A stretch of 61,964 bases of DNA from an uncultured Eubacteriales bacterium (GCA_902496345.1 CABVAP010000001.1:1-61964), one strand, 5' to 3'; numbered from the stretch's first letter, positions 1-9,305 are shown. Numbers and translations are program-made. The notes: generated from the sequence alone by a model not told the origin.

Positions 1-42
1 TTTAAGAAATTAGCGAACGAAAATTTTGGAATAAAATTTAAT

Positions 43-116
43 TTGCAAAAAATCAACGATTTTTTGCAAGGCTGTCGACTTTGTCGACAGCCAGAAACCT
101 GCCACATAGTGGCAGG
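43..116. repeat. three consecutive perfect hairpins
   Basis: Three perfect inverted repeats lie almost back to back, each with a 3-nt loop: 43-54/58-69 (12 bp, TTGCAAAAAATC), 70-79/83-92 (10 bp, GGCTGTCGAC) and 98-105/109-116 (8 bp, CCTGCCAC). No U-tract follows on either strand, so this is not a textbook terminator. It lies beyond the stop codon of the rhodanese gene. It could be a dispersed palindromic unit of the REP kind or a transcript-end structure; nothing in the window repeats it. Confidence 0.7.
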
Positions 117-156
117 CTTAAAAATAAAAACTTTCCCATTTTTCCAATATAAAATT

Positions 157-1098
157 TTATCTATCAACTAAACTATCAACGCTACCAAGATTGTAGACAT
201 TGATAAATCCCATAGCTTGTGCTGCTTGCACAGCTTTAGAGGCACGTCCACCGGATTTACAATAGAAAATCAAAGTAGTATCTCTGCTAAATTTATCAAT
301 TTCATTAATATTAGCGACAGGAATATTAATTGAATCAGCATAGTGATATTCATTAAATTCACTTACATCACGAACATCAATGAATAAAGCTCCGGAGGCA
401 TACATAGTAAGAGCCTCTTCAACAGAAATATTATTTTGACGTACACTAGATATAGGAAGTTCGATAGCATTTTCAGAACCCTCATTAAATATAACTGTTG
501 TTTCAGTAAATTTTATATCATTAAGATTTTCAGAAGAAACTTTTTTAAGTTTATAGCACTTAATACAAGGAGTTATAACAAGAACAACGCCGTCATCACA
601 AGCTAAATAAAGTTGGTCACCATAAACAGCAATATCATTTATTTTGTAAGTTGTACCATAAACGTAATCAATATCACTTTCAGCAAAATAGTCATAAGTT
701 ATAGGTTGCCAAATAGTTCCAAGGCCACTTGTTATAACTTTTTTTTCTTGTGCAATATTATCATAAACGAGAGCAGCAAAAGAACCGTTCCAGTTCATAA
801 GTTTTAAGAAAGTAAAATTACAACCATTTTGAGCATTATAGTTAATAGTAGAAACAAGCCCTTTTGATGTTTTTTTCATAACACCGTTAGGAGTAACCGT
901 TAAACTTATACTGTCTATTTCTGCAGCAAGAAGATTAGTTGCATTTTGAGATGTCTTTGGAGTTGTAAGATTTTTAAGTATGTCTATATTTTCTTGTTTT
1001 TGCATATTGTTCAAAACCTGCTCTGCAAAAGCAGTGTTAGAAAAAACACCAGTTACCATAGTGCTAGCCATTAAAACAGTTGCGATTTGTTTTTTCAT
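157..1098 (-). CDS. secreted protein with C-terminal rhodanese domain
   Basis: A 313-residue exported protein. I start it at the ATG at 1098 because a good ribosome binding site (GGAAGGAACG) precedes it and a signal peptide (MKKQIATVLMASTMV...) begins there; the longer frame adds 15 residues with no purpose. The middle part is beta-rich and contains a propeller-like stretch (YGDQLYLACDDGVVLVI) I cannot assign. The last ~100 residues are a rhodanese domain: FIDVRD near its start and the active-site loop CKSGGRA with an intact cysteine, so sulfur or other thiol chemistry outside the cytoplasm is possible. Many extracytoplasmic rhodanese domains have unknown substrates. The gene stands alone, with its own intergenic regions. 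Confidence 0.75.
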   Translation of the reverse strand: MKKQIATVLMASTMVTGVFSNTAFAEQVLNNMQKQENIDILKNLTTPKTSQNATNLLAAEIDSISLTVTPNGVMKKTSKGLVSTINYNAQNGCNFTFLKLMNWNGSFAALVYDNIAQEKKVITSGLGTIWQPITYDYFAESDIDYVYGTTYKINDIAVYGDQLYLACDDGVVLVITPCIKCYKLKKVSSENLNDIKFTETTVIFNEGSENAIELPISSVRQNNISVEEALTMYASGALFIDVRDVSEFNEYHYADSINIPVANINEIDKFSRDTTLIFYCKSGGRASKAVQAAQAMGFINVYNLGSVDSLVDR

Positions 1099-1141
1099 AA
1101 ATATCGTTCCTTCCATAGTCCATTTTTGTTTGTAAACGCCC

Positions 1142-1212
1142 AAAACCTTGAGTTAAATTCAAATATTTTATAGTATAATAATAACAAAATTTGAACACAA
1201 TCTCAAGGTTTT
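1142..1212 (-). terminator. probable terminator of the dockerin gene
   Basis: An 11-bp perfect inverted repeat (AAAACCTTGAG at 1142-1152 and its complement at 1202-1212) encloses a second short pair (1158-1164/1189-1195). It lies just after the stop of the minus-strand dockerin gene. The arms end in T-runs on both strands. The loop is AT-rich and also offers the only space for a promoter of the rhodanese gene, so it may be a combined terminator/promoter region. Confidence 0.45.
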
Positions 1213-1225
1213 TTAGAATTTATTT

Positions 1226-1855
1226 TTATTTTATAATTTCTGTTGGAAATTTAAAAGAAGAATTTAATGCTTTTTGTAATATGCAAGCAACTTGCTCTGC
1301 TGTAATATCTTCTTTACCTGTAACATTAATTCTTTTTTCAAAATCTTCACGAGAAGTAATAGCCGAATCAACAGAATTTGGGTTAAGTATATATTGCAAT
1401 GCGATAGACGCATCAGCAACGGTAATTTGACCATCACCGTTTACATCACCAATCACAAAACTAACTTCCCCACCGGAAGTAGTTCCGACAATAAGAGAAG
1501 CCGGCTCACTAACATTACTTCCACCTATTCTAACAACATAAACTTTGTTAGCATCTAAAGTATCCTTTACCCCTAATTGAAAAGAAAAAGCACCGTCAGC
1601 ATTAGTATATACTGTCTGATTTATATAACTAAGGTTATCATAGTCATATTCTTCACCGTTTACCTCTGTGATAAGGTATGTAATTTGTTGACTATCACTA
1701 ACCCCTGTAATTGTACCAGAAACATCAACAAAACTTCTAGCCTCATCAGGTTTTGCAGAAGTCAAGCTTATAGAAGTTGTAGAAGCAAAAGCCGAACAAA
1801 AAAGACAAGTTGTAGTAACAATCAATGCACTAAAGAAAACAAAAGCCTTTTTCAT
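1226..1855 (-). CDS. small secreted dockerin-containing protein
   Basis: A 209-residue protein with a signal peptide (residues 1-24, ...CSAFAS) and a strong ribosome binding site (AGGAGGGATTTT before ATG). Residues ~30-130 look like a single Ig-like beta-sandwich. The C-terminus is a type-I-like dockerin: the first calcium loop is canonical (GDVNGDGQITVADASIALQYI), the second is degenerate (NVTGKEDITAEQVACILQKAL). It ends in SSFKFP, nearly the same tail as the cohesin-dockerin protein at 21241-21969 (DSFKF), so the two dockerins probably belong to one specificity group. No catalytic domain is visible; it could be a structural or adhesive subunit of a cell-surface complex. Confidence 0.8.
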   Translation of the reverse strand: MKKAFVFFSALIVTTTCLFCSAFASTTSISLTSAKPDEARSFVDVSGTITGVSDSQQITYLITEVNGEEYDYDNLSYINQTVYTNADGAFSFQLGVKDTLDANKVYVVRIGGSNVSEPASLIVGTTSGGEVSFVIGDVNGDGQITVADASIALQYILNPNSVDSAITSREDFEKRINVTGKEDITAEQVACILQKALNSSFKFPTEIIK

Positions 1856-1942
1856 AAAATCCCTCCTAATTTTTTTAGTTTTAGACTATCCAAAAGGATA
1901 GCCTAAATTTTATATTAAACACTTTCAAAATAATTTTTACAA

Positions 1943-4900
1943 TTATTTATATTCAACAAATACAGCATAAAGTTTTTTGTTGCTACCACCACCATAGATG
2001 TAAACAGGTTTTGTTGTATCAGTAATATCAGCAGATACAGTTGTTAAACCAGTTTGAAGTGACTGACCAACAGCAAGTTTAGTTCCGTTTTGTTCAATAT
2101 TCATTTCACGACCGGCACTTCCGTTACCGTCAAATACTGCAGTAACACGGCAAGCACTCTTTGGAGTGAAGAATACACAACGTTTTGATGTACCACCACT
2201 ACCAGCTTGTAAAGCTCTAGAGAAATTGAAAGTTTTTCCTCTAAATTTAAAGTTCTTAGTACCAGCACCAGCTTCAACCCAAAGGCTATAACCCTCTAAA
2301 TCATCTACTTTAGGAAGAAGAATACCATCGGCACCACCCTTAACTCCGATAAAGTCATCATATTTAGAATCAGAGAAGTTGTATGCGACAAGTTCCATTT
2401 CTTTGTAAGATACAGAAGAAACATCGGAGATAGGCTTCATATCAACAATGTTGTTCCAAACGAACAAGCTAACTTCGTCATTTCCAGAGAAACCACCAGA
2501 AAGTGTATAAGTACCACTGTTAGTAAGTTCAGCTTTTGCAGCTTTTGTCATTTTTCCGTTTTCATCAAAAACAGCACCGATTAAAACACCATTTTCAGAA
2601 CCAAGTTTGTGGCTAACAGTTACTTTAACAGCACCATCGCCGTCACTTTCAGCAGATTTGAAAGTATAATGGTATTTAGCAGGTTCTTCATAAATAAATC
2701 TGATGTAGTCAATGTTTGCACCGTTTGATTGAACGTAAATTGTAGAAAGACCGTTTTCATCAACAACAGCGTTACTAATTATATCTTGTTTAACATCAAG
2801 AGTATTTTCAGCCCATTTAGCCCAGTTTCCGGTAGTTTTAGCAACACCTGTTGCAAGTAAGTCAGCTGGATAAGCGTCTTTACCAAGACTAACATTTAAT
2901 ACAGCGTCACCCTCAGTTTTGTAAGAGTTTCTAACAATAATTTGTTTAAGCCCTTCAAGTCTAACACCTTTGTATTCAACCCAAGAATCTTTAGTTGAAC
3001 CGATATTGTTACCACCTGTTGATGAACCACTTGCACCGTCTTTATGGTCAGTTATATCACCAACGCCTTTATCGTCAGCGAATTCACCTTCAAGCTGGAT
3101 ATTAACAAGAACAACAATGCTACCACATTCAAGTGATTCTGTGTTCATAGCAGTAATTTTAATAAGACCATTTTCTTTTACAGCAAGAACACCTGTGTCA
3201 TAGTTAATTTCAGCTGGTTCTCTGTTGTATTCACCAAGTTTTTCAACTTTCCATTTAAGTTTAGAACCGTCAATAGAAGTATCACCTTTAAATGCTTTAA
3301 GTTGAATAGTTACAGGATTTTCGTCTGTTACAGTACCTGTAATAGTATTTGTCTGTGCATCATATACAGGGATACCGTCAGTTCTGTAGTCAATAACATT
3401 TTCATAAATATGAGCTGGATTTTCAGATGCAATTGAATAAACATTTGTAAGTTTGTCAGCATCAACATTTCTAATATCTTTGATAGCTTGATTATAAACA
3501 GACACAACTGTTGGATAATCAACTGTCAAATTTATAAGTTCTTTAGCGTCATTATATATTTTTGTAAGTTTTTCGTAATTTTCAGTACTGTAAGCCTCTT
3601 TAACACATTGAGAATATTCTGTGTCAAGTTTAGCAATAAGCTCAGCTTTTTGTTCAGGAGTAGCACCGTCAATAATTTCGCAAGTAACAGGGAAAGAAGT
3701 AGATTTTGAATTTCCGTCAATAGTTACAGTTGCAGTAATTGTAGCAACGCCCTCTTTTGTACCGGCAGTAACAGTACCGTTTTCATCAACAAGTGCAACA
3801 TCTGTATTAGAACTTTCATATTTAACATCAGCTTTAGAAAGGTCATATTTAACCTCATCAGTCATATAAGCTGAAAGTTGAGCTTTGATAGGAGTTTCAG
3901 TTGTAGAAGTGTTTCCACCTTCAAAGTGAACACCTTTAACAGTAATACCTGTTGGTATAGCAGTAACAGTTTTAATAACTGAATTTAAAGTTCCAGAAAC
4001 AGTAACATCTGTTTTAAGAGCAGTTTCAGATTTAGCATCATTTGCATTTTTAGCAACAATAAATGAGTATTGACCTTCTGGAACATAAATTTTTTGGCCT
4101 GCTTCATCAAAGAAATGAATATCTTTGAGAGCAACTTCAAATTTAACCTCTGTACTTGCAGCAGGTTCAAGCTCTACTTTTTCAAAACCTTTAAGTTGTA
4201 ATAAAGGCATATCAGTACCGTTAGCATTAGGAACTTTTACATAAAGCTGAGCAACTTCTTTACCTTTAACAGAACCACTATTAGTAATTTTTGCAGTTAC
4301 AGTCACGGTATCATTTGGAGTAGCAGAAGATTTATCAACATTAATATCAGAATAAGTAAAGTTAGTATAACTTAAACCATAACCAAAAGGATAAACAGGA
4401 GTTCCGGAATAATATTGATAAGAACGACCTGGGAAATTATCTTTTTGTCTTATGCTATAATCATTGTAGTAATAGTCAAGACCGTCTTTTGTAATTTTAT
4501 TTTCAGCAGTTGTAGCAAGTGGCATTTTTTCAAGGTCAGAATTTAAGTACCAAGTTGAAGTAAGTCTACCGGAAGGGTTTACAGAACCACTTAAAACTTT
4601 GGCAAAAGCCGTACCTTGAGTTTGACCGTTGTAAGAAGTCCACATCATACCAGCAACTTTATCTTTAATATCTTCAACGTTCATCTGACCAACTGTTTGC
4701 ATAGCAACGATAGTTTTACTTCCGTAAGCATCAGCAATAGCTTTAACGTGGCTTTGAGATGTAGGGAAAGAAGTACTTGCTCTGTCGTTAGATTCAGAAG
4801 AATCAGAAAGGTTTGTACCAGCATAAGCGATAATTACATCAGCAGAATCAAGCTGGGCTTTATATTTTTCAACAGAAAAAGTTTCTACATTAGGTGATAC

Positions 4901-6685
4901 GGTAAGAACCATAGGTTTAATTCCGTTGTAACCACCAGATGTACCTGTATATTCACCTTTACATTCAGTATAAGTATCAAAATCTGTAGTAGTTTGGCTA
5001 GAAACGTTAGCAACAGTAAGAGTTGAATCATTGTAACCAATTTTAAGAGTACCACCAGGGGTTGTAGAATCAGCAGACATTTCAGCTTTAACATTTTTTA
5101 CATTCGAAAAGTCAACATTAGGAATTGTTGCAGTAAAGTTTTTAGTAACTCCGTTGATTGCACCGTTTGCAACTGTACCACCTGAAACAGCAGTAGCTTT
5201 AGAAAGGTCAATTTTTCTAGTAGTACCGTCTTCTAATTCAAAAGAAAGGCTTTTAAGGTTAAACAATACTGTGTCAGAAGAAACACCACCAAGGTAACTT
5301 ACATCAGTAAATTCATCTTTAAGTCCTTGTAAAGGTGTAGAAGTTTTTGTTGGCTCTCCAGAATAGTCACCGAGGAAAACTTCATCAGTATAGTTACCTA
5401 CAATAGCAATTTTCTTGTCTTTGCTTATAGGAAGAATATTGTTATCATTTTTAAGAAGTACCCAAGATTCTTCAGCAGCAGCCTCAGCGATAGCAACATT
5501 GTCATCTGTTTCGATAACATCTTTTGTTATACTTCTATAAGGAACAAGAGAGGCGTCATCAAATTCACCTGTTTTCATTCTTTGTAAGAATAATCTGTAA
5601 ACATTTACGTCAAGTTGGTCCTCAGATATGTAACCATTTTCAACAGCAGCAAGCTGAGTTGTTTGAGCAGCAGTACCACAGTCTATATCATTACCGGCAT
5701 AGAAACCTTTTGCGATAGATTCAGCAGCTGAAGTTTCTCTGTAATTTTTGTCAGGTACAAGAACTTGTTTGTAGACGTTTTGTTTACCACCAACTTCAGT
5801 ACCACCTAAATCTTGAACAGCACCACAGTCACCAGTTACATAACCATCAAAGCCCCAATTTCTTCTTAAAAGTTCAGTAAGTGTATATTCGTTAGCGGCT
5901 GAAGGGATATGGTCATATAAAGTTTCGCCGTTTCTAGTAACAGTAGTAGCATTGTAAGAACTCATAGCAGACGCAGGTTTGTCTGTTTCAACTATATCTT
6001 GGAAAGCTCTACCGTAATATTCTCTTAAAGTTCTTTCGTCCATTTTAGAAGAACCAGCACGTCTTTCTTTTTCACAGTTGTTAGCGATGAAATGTTTAAG
6101 AGTAGAAATTACTTTAAGATACTTAGAATCTGTACCCTGCATACCTTTAACAAATTCGCCAGCGATTTGACCAGTAAGGTAAGGGTCTTCACCGTAAGTT
6201 TCTTCATTTCTACCCCAACGAGGGTCTCTAGCCATATTTATAGTAGGATTCCAGTAAGATAAATCGTATTGATTATTTTTTCCTCTGGCCTCAGTACTTG
6301 TTGCAGTTGCGATTTTGTTAGCAAGTTCTCTGTTCCAAGTATTTGAGAGAGCAAGACTTGATGGGAAAGAAGTTGCTTGACCTTGTCTAGCAACACCGTG
6401 GATACCCTCTCTCCAATATTGATAAGCAGAAACGCCAAGTCTAGGGATAGCAGCAGCCTTGTTACCAAGCTGAGAAATTTTTTCTTCAAGAGTCATTCTT
6501 GAAACTAAATCAGCCGTACGTTCTTCAAAAGAAAGATTAGTGTTGAGATAAGGAAGAACTTCTTCCTGTACTGTGTCATTTGTCACACCAGTTTCCCCCT
6601 CTGCGAAAACAAAAGAAGACGAGCTTGTTAAAAGAGTCAAACACATAATAGCACTTATAATTCTTTTACCTATATGTCTTTTCAT
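1943..6685 (-). CDS. secreted multidomain GH3 glycosidase
   Basis: A 1580-residue exported enzyme. Signal peptide at residues 1-29; GH3 N-terminal TIM-barrel ~45-370 with the catalytic nucleophile Asp286 in YVTGDCGAV, a form typical of beta-xylosidase/glucosidase members; the (alpha/beta)6 GH3 C-domain (EESWVLLKNDNNILPI, YAGTNLSDSSES) interrupted by a ~130-residue beta-rich insert around 470-600; fibronectin-III-like GH3 C-terminal domain (SGSVKGKEVAQLYVKVP) ~770-880. Beyond come a bacterial Ig-like segment (YESSNTDVALVDENGTVTAG), a CBM6-like domain (WVEYKGVRLEGLKQI...) and further beta-rich, possibly carbohydrate-binding, domains. There is no dockerin or SLH. It probably trims plant beta-glycan or xylan oligosaccharides at the cell surface. 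RBS is GGAGGGAACTAT-ATG. The divergent AraC gene is the likely regulator. Exact substrate is inference. Confidence 0.9.
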   Translation of the reverse strand: MKRHIGKRIISAIMCLTLLTSSSSFVFAEGETGVTNDTVQEEVLPYLNTNLSFEERTADLVSRMTLEEKISQLGNKAAAIPRLGVSAYQYWREGIHGVARQGQATSFPSSLALSNTWNRELANKIATATSTEARGKNNQYDLSYWNPTINMARDPRWGRNEETYGEDPYLTGQIAGEFVKGMQGTDSKYLKVISTLKHFIANNCEKERRAGSSKMDERTLREYYGRAFQDIVETDKPASAMSSYNATTVTRNGETLYDHIPSAANEYTLTELLRRNWGFDGYVTGDCGAVQDLGGTEVGGKQNVYKQVLVPDKNYRETSAAESIAKGFYAGNDIDCGTAAQTTQLAAVENGYISEDQLDVNVYRLFLQRMKTGEFDDASLVPYRSITKDVIETDDNVAIAEAAAEESWVLLKNDNNILPISKDKKIAIVGNYTDEVFLGDYSGEPTKTSTPLQGLKDEFTDVSYLGGVSSDTVLFNLKSLSFELEDGTTRKIDLSKATAVSGGTVANGAINGVTKNFTATIPNVDFSNVKNVKAEMSADSTTPGGTLKIGYNDSTLTVANVSSQTTTDFDTYTECKGEYTGTSGGYNGIKPMVLTVSPNVETFSVEKYKAQLDSADVIIAYAGTNLSDSSESNDRASTSFPTSQSHVKAIADAYGSKTIVAMQTVGQMNVEDIKDKVAGMMWTSYNGQTQGTAFAKVLSGSVNPSGRLTSTWYLNSDLEKMPLATTAENKITKDGLDYYYNDYSIRQKDNFPGRSYQYYSGTPVYPFGYGLSYTNFTYSDINVDKSSATPNDTVTVTAKITNSGSVKGKEVAQLYVKVPNANGTDMPLLQLKGFEKVELEPAASTEVKFEVALKDIHFFDEAGQKIYVPEGQYSFIVAKNANDAKSETALKTDVTVSGTLNSVIKTVTAIPTGITVKGVHFEGGNTSTTETPIKAQLSAYMTDEVKYDLSKADVKYESSNTDVALVDENGTVTAGTKEGVATITATVTIDGNSKSTSFPVTCEIIDGATPEQKAELIAKLDTEYSQCVKEAYSTENYEKLTKIYNDAKELINLTVDYPTVVSVYNQAIKDIRNVDADKLTNVYSIASENPAHIYENVIDYRTDGIPVYDAQTNTITGTVTDENPVTIQLKAFKGDTSIDGSKLKWKVEKLGEYNREPAEINYDTGVLAVKENGLIKITAMNTESLECGSIVVLVNIQLEGEFADDKGVGDITDHKDGASGSSTGGNNIGSTKDSWVEYKGVRLEGLKQIIVRNSYKTEGDAVLNVSLGKDAYPADLLATGVAKTTGNWAKWAENTLDVKQDIISNAVVDENGLSTIYVQSNGANIDYIRFIYEEPAKYHYTFKSAESDGDGAVKVTVSHKLGSENGVLIGAVFDENGKMTKAAKAELTNSGTYTLSGGFSGNDEVSLFVWNNIVDMKPISDVSSVSYKEMELVAYNFSDSKYDDFIGVKGGADGILLPKVDDLEGYSLWVEAGAGTKNFKFRGKTFNFSRALQAGSGGTSKRCVFFTPKSACRVTAVFDGNGSAGREMNIEQNGTKLAVGQSLQTGLTTVSADITDTTKPVYIYGGGSNKKLYAVFVEYK

Positions 6686-6737
6686 ATAGTTCCCTCCTGT
6701 TTGTTAGATTTTTTTAGTAGAACATCTTTATCTATGC

Positions 6738-6766
6738 TTGAATTATAGCAGATATTAATGTATAAT
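6738..6766 (+). promoter_or_regulatory. promoter of the AraC-type gene, overlapping the GH3 promoter
   Basis: On the plus strand TTGAAT (6738-6743), 17 bp, TATAAT (6761-6766) points at the AraC gene. On the minus strand an extended -10, TGCTATAAT, occupies 6750-6742 and points at the GH3 gene. The two promoters therefore overlap face to face, so RNA polymerase binding should be mutually exclusive and one regulator could switch both. Confidence 0.7.
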
Positions 6767-6830
6767 GATAGCCATATAATATTAAATATAAGACAAAAAT
6801 TGCACATAATAATGTAAAGGGGGGAAATAT

Positions 6831-7634
6831 ATGACACCTTTTTATGAGATTCAAGAGGATAAATTAAAAATAATAAATAATAAAAGGGAGCTAACTTATG
6901 CCCCACATATACACGAAAATATTGAAATATTATATGTTTACAGTGGAACGCAACATTTGTCCATAAACAATATAGATTATGAAATAAACGAGGGAGATGT
7001 TGCAATAATTCTGCCAAATATTTTACACGAATATTATAAAGCAGATAAAAAAATAGCAGACGGCCTATTAATAATATGTGACCCACAGATTTTTTTAAAT
7101 ATGTTTCCAAATTTAATGAATTCAATCCCTGAAAATCCGGTTGTAAGAAAAGAAAATCTAAATCAAGAATTAATATTTGCGATAAATTCAATAACGCCAG
7201 AAAAACCATTGCCAATAAAGTTAGGATTTACTTATGTAGTAATGTCGCATATTCTTTCAATGATAAAGCTACAAAAAAACACAACTGGCTATAGTGATAA
7301 TATGACGCAAAAAATAATTGAATATATTCAAGAAAATTTCAAAAATCCAATAACCCTAGATGTAATGGCAAAAGACTTATGTGTAAGTAAATACTATATA
7401 TCTCATATTTTTTCAGAGAGATTAAAAATAAATTTTAGAAATTACATAGGTAAAATTCGCGTAGAATATGCCACAAAATTAATAAGGACAACAAATTTAA
7501 CATTAACGGACATAAGCAACGAATCAGGCTTTGAAAGTCAAAGAACATTCAACCGAATTTTTCATTTGATATATGGAATGTCACCAAGAGATTATAAATA
7601 TTATGCAAGTGAAAAAAATAACCCACATAAATAA
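6831..7634 (+). CDS. AraC-family transcriptional regulator with cupin sensor
   Basis: A 267-residue cytoplasmic regulator. Residues ~15-120 form the AraC cupin-type ligand domain (HENIEILYVYSGTQHLSINN, then EGDVAIILPNILHEY). Residues ~165-260 hold the two helix-turn-helix motifs of the AraC/XylS DNA-binding domain (FKNPITLDVMAKDLCVSKYY; TDISNESGFESQRTFNRIF; ending MSPRDYK). Start is the ATG after the RBS AAAGGGGGG. It is transcribed divergently from the GH3 glycosidase with overlapping promoters, the classical arrangement for a sugar-responsive activator of a glycoside hydrolase gene. The ligand is unknown; a xylo- or cello-oligosaccharide is a guess from the neighbour. Confidence 0.9.
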   Translation: MTPFYEIQEDKLKIINNKRELTYAPHIHENIEILYVYSGTQHLSINNIDYEINEGDVAIILPNILHEYYKADKKIADGLLIICDPQIFLNMFPNLMNSIPENPVVRKENLNQELIFAINSITPEKPLPIKLGFTYVVMSHILSMIKLQKNTTGYSDNMTQKIIEYIQENFKNPITLDVMAKDLCVSKYYISHIFSERLKINFRNYIGKIRVEYATKLIRTTNLTLTDISNESGFESQRTFNRIFHLIYGMSPRDYKYYASEKNNPHK

Positions 7635-7685
7635 ATAAATAAATAACCAAAAATCACTATTTTCATATTTTATACACTCTATCTG

Positions 7686-7714
7686 TTGACAAAATATTCA
7701 ATAAATAGTATTAT
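7686..7714 (+). promoter_or_regulatory. sigma-A type promoter of the DUF6465 gene
   Basis: TTGACA (7686-7691), 17 bp, TATTAT (7709-7714), about 60 bp before the start codon; a second TATAAT begins 3 bp further on. Confidence 0.75.
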
Positions 7715-7777
7715 AATAATGATGAAACATATAAGTTAGTATTATATTTATTTAAATACGTTAGGGGGTATTGAGAA

Positions 7778-7996
7778 ATGGCATTAGCAAAAGAAACATT
7801 GTTTGTTGAATTTTCCGGTAAACAAGTAAGTGAAAAAGAACTTATAAACGGTGCAAAACAGGTATGGAAAGACAATGGAAACAAAGTTAAAGATTTAGTT
7901 TCTACAAATCTATACTACAAGCCAGAAGAAAGCAAGTGTTACTTTGTTATGAACGAAGGTTTAGAGAACGAATTAACAGGTTCATTTGACGCATAA
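7778..7996 (+). CDS. DUF6465 family small protein
   Basis: A 72-residue soluble protein without signal or membrane segment. It reads as a member of DUF6465, a small family common in Clostridia: an N-terminal strand (ETLFVEFSGKQV), a central helix (EKELINGAKQVWKDNG) and a C-terminal LYYKPEESKCYFVMNE segment. A very strong RBS (AGGGGG) and near-consensus promoter suggest high expression. It is monocistronic and closed by a bidirectional terminator. Function is unknown. Confidence 0.75.
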   Translation: MALAKETLFVEFSGKQVSEKELINGAKQVWKDNGNKVKDLVSTNLYYKPEESKCYFVMNEGLENELTGSFDA

Positions 7997-8018
7997 TCTT
8001 AATGAATCCAGCCTACAT

Positions 8019-8054
8019 AAAAAAATCCAACTTTTCAATAAGTTGGATTTTTTT
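8019..8054. terminator. bidirectional rho-independent terminator
   Basis: A perfect 15-bp stem (8019-8033 with 8040-8054) with TCCAACTT/AAGTTGGA core and a 6-nt loop. A7 and T7 runs at its two ends let it serve both the plus-strand DUF6465 gene and the minus-strand aminotransferase gene, which converge here. Confidence 0.9.
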
Positions 8055-8066
8055 ACATATACAAAT

Positions 8067-9230
8067 TTATTTAAGTACGTCACTTTTCTGTATTTTTTCA
8101 ACTGCTCTATGTATTTTTTCAATAGGTTGAACAAGTGCCATTCTAACATATCCCTCACCGAGGTCGCCAAAACTACTACCAGGAACACAAACAACCCCAG
8201 CTTTTTCTAAGAGGTCAAAAGCAAATTTTTCAGATGATGTATATTTTTCCGGTATAGGAAACCAAGCAAACATAGTGCTTTCAGAAAAAGGAACTTTCCA
8301 ACCTATATCATTAAGGCTTTGGCATAAACAGTTTCTTCTTTCTTTGTACCTAGCTCTGTTTAAGTCAAGAATATCTTGAGGACCGTTCAATGCTTCAATA
8401 GCAACATTTTGAATTGCTTTGCAAATACCATAATCAATTTGTGAACGGAAAGCCTTAAATTTTTTGATAATGTCTTTATTTCCTATAGCAAATGACAATC
8501 TCAAACCGGTAAGGTTGTATGATTTAGAAAGAGAGTTAAATTCAACACCGACATCAATTGCACCAGGAACTTTTAAAAATGACATACCAGGTTCTTTATC
8601 ATAAATCAATTCAGAATAAGCATTGTCGTGTACAACGATAATATCATATTTTTTAGCAAAGGCAACAAGTCTTTCATAAAAAGCGTAATCTGCTGTTGCT
8701 GTAACAGGGTTGTTAGGGTAAGAAACAACAATCATTTTAGCTTTTCTTGCAACATCTTCTGGGATTTTTTCAAAATCAATAAGATAGTTGTTTTCTTTTA
8801 AAAGAGGATATTTATATAACTTAGCTCCTGCCATAAGTGGACCAAAAGAAAAAACTTGATACCCAGGGTTTGGGACAAGAACAATATCGTCTTTATCACA
8901 AATAGGGAAAGCGATATGAGCCATACCCTCTTGAGAACCGTTTATAGTCATAATATTTTCAGCTTCTATTTTAGTGTCATATCTTCTAGCATACCAATTA
9001 ATAACAGCGTCAATAAGTTCCTTGCTGTCAAATAAACCATATTTAAACAATTCAAGATTTTCAGTAGCTTGTTTTAAAACATCAAGAACACGTTGGTCCG
9101 GGAGAAAATCAGGAGTACCTATTGAAAAATTAATAACTTCCCTACCCTCTTTTTCTAAACGATTTTTCATATCATCAAGTTCAGTAAGAATATTAGTTTT
9201 TATCTCACCGAAAGCAGACGAAAACTTCAT
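8067..9230 (-). CDS. PLP-dependent class I/II aminotransferase
   Basis: A 387-residue fold-type I aminotransferase acting in the cytoplasm. Substrate-binding SIGTPDF near residue 36, the PLP-contacting SYPNNPVT (~170) and HDNAYSELIY (~201), and the Schiff-base lysine Lys236 in SLSKSYN followed by the phosphate-binding GLRLSFAIG. The sequence style is that of the LL-diaminopimelate/aspartate-like aminotransferases often found in Clostridia. The exact amino donor cannot be told from sequence alone. RBS is GGAAGG ten bases before ATG. It appears monocistronic between two stem-loops. Confidence 0.85.
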   Translation of the reverse strand: MKFSSAFGEIKTNILTELDDMKNRLEKEGREVINFSIGTPDFLPDQRVLDVLKQATENLELFKYGLFDSKELIDAVINWYARRYDTKIEAENIMTINGSQEGMAHIAFPICDKDDIVLVPNPGYQVFSFGPLMAGAKLYKYPLLKENNYLIDFEKIPEDVARKAKMIVVSYPNNPVTATADYAFYERLVAFAKKYDIIVVHDNAYSELIYDKEPGMSFLKVPGAIDVGVEFNSLSKSYNLTGLRLSFAIGNKDIIKKFKAFRSQIDYGICKAIQNVAIEALNGPQDILDLNRARYKERRNCLCQSLNDIGWKVPFSESTMFAWFPIPEKYTSSEKFAFDLLEKAGVVCVPGSSFGDLGEGYVRMALVQPIEKIHRAVEKIQKSDVLK

Positions 9231-9273
9231 TGTAAACGCACCTTCCTTAAAATTAAAACTTTTTAAAATTTTT

Positions 9274-9301
9274 AAGACCTTGAAATCAAATCCAAGGTCT
9301 T
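9274..9301. terminator. stem-loop between two minus-strand genes
   Basis: AAGACCTTG (9274-9282) pairs with CAAGGTCTT (9293-9301) around a 10-nt loop. It follows the stop of the glycosyltransferase gene by a few bases, so it is the probable end of the upstream operon. The U-tract on the minus strand is weak (AAAAATTTT). Confidence 0.5.
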
Positions 9302-9305
9302 TGTT

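Noticed and set aside
6682..7215. 177-residue minus-strand frame opposite the AraC gene
   Set aside because: It is composition-driven (Leu/Phe/Tyr rich), has no RBS, covers both promoters and is antisense to a clear AraC protein.
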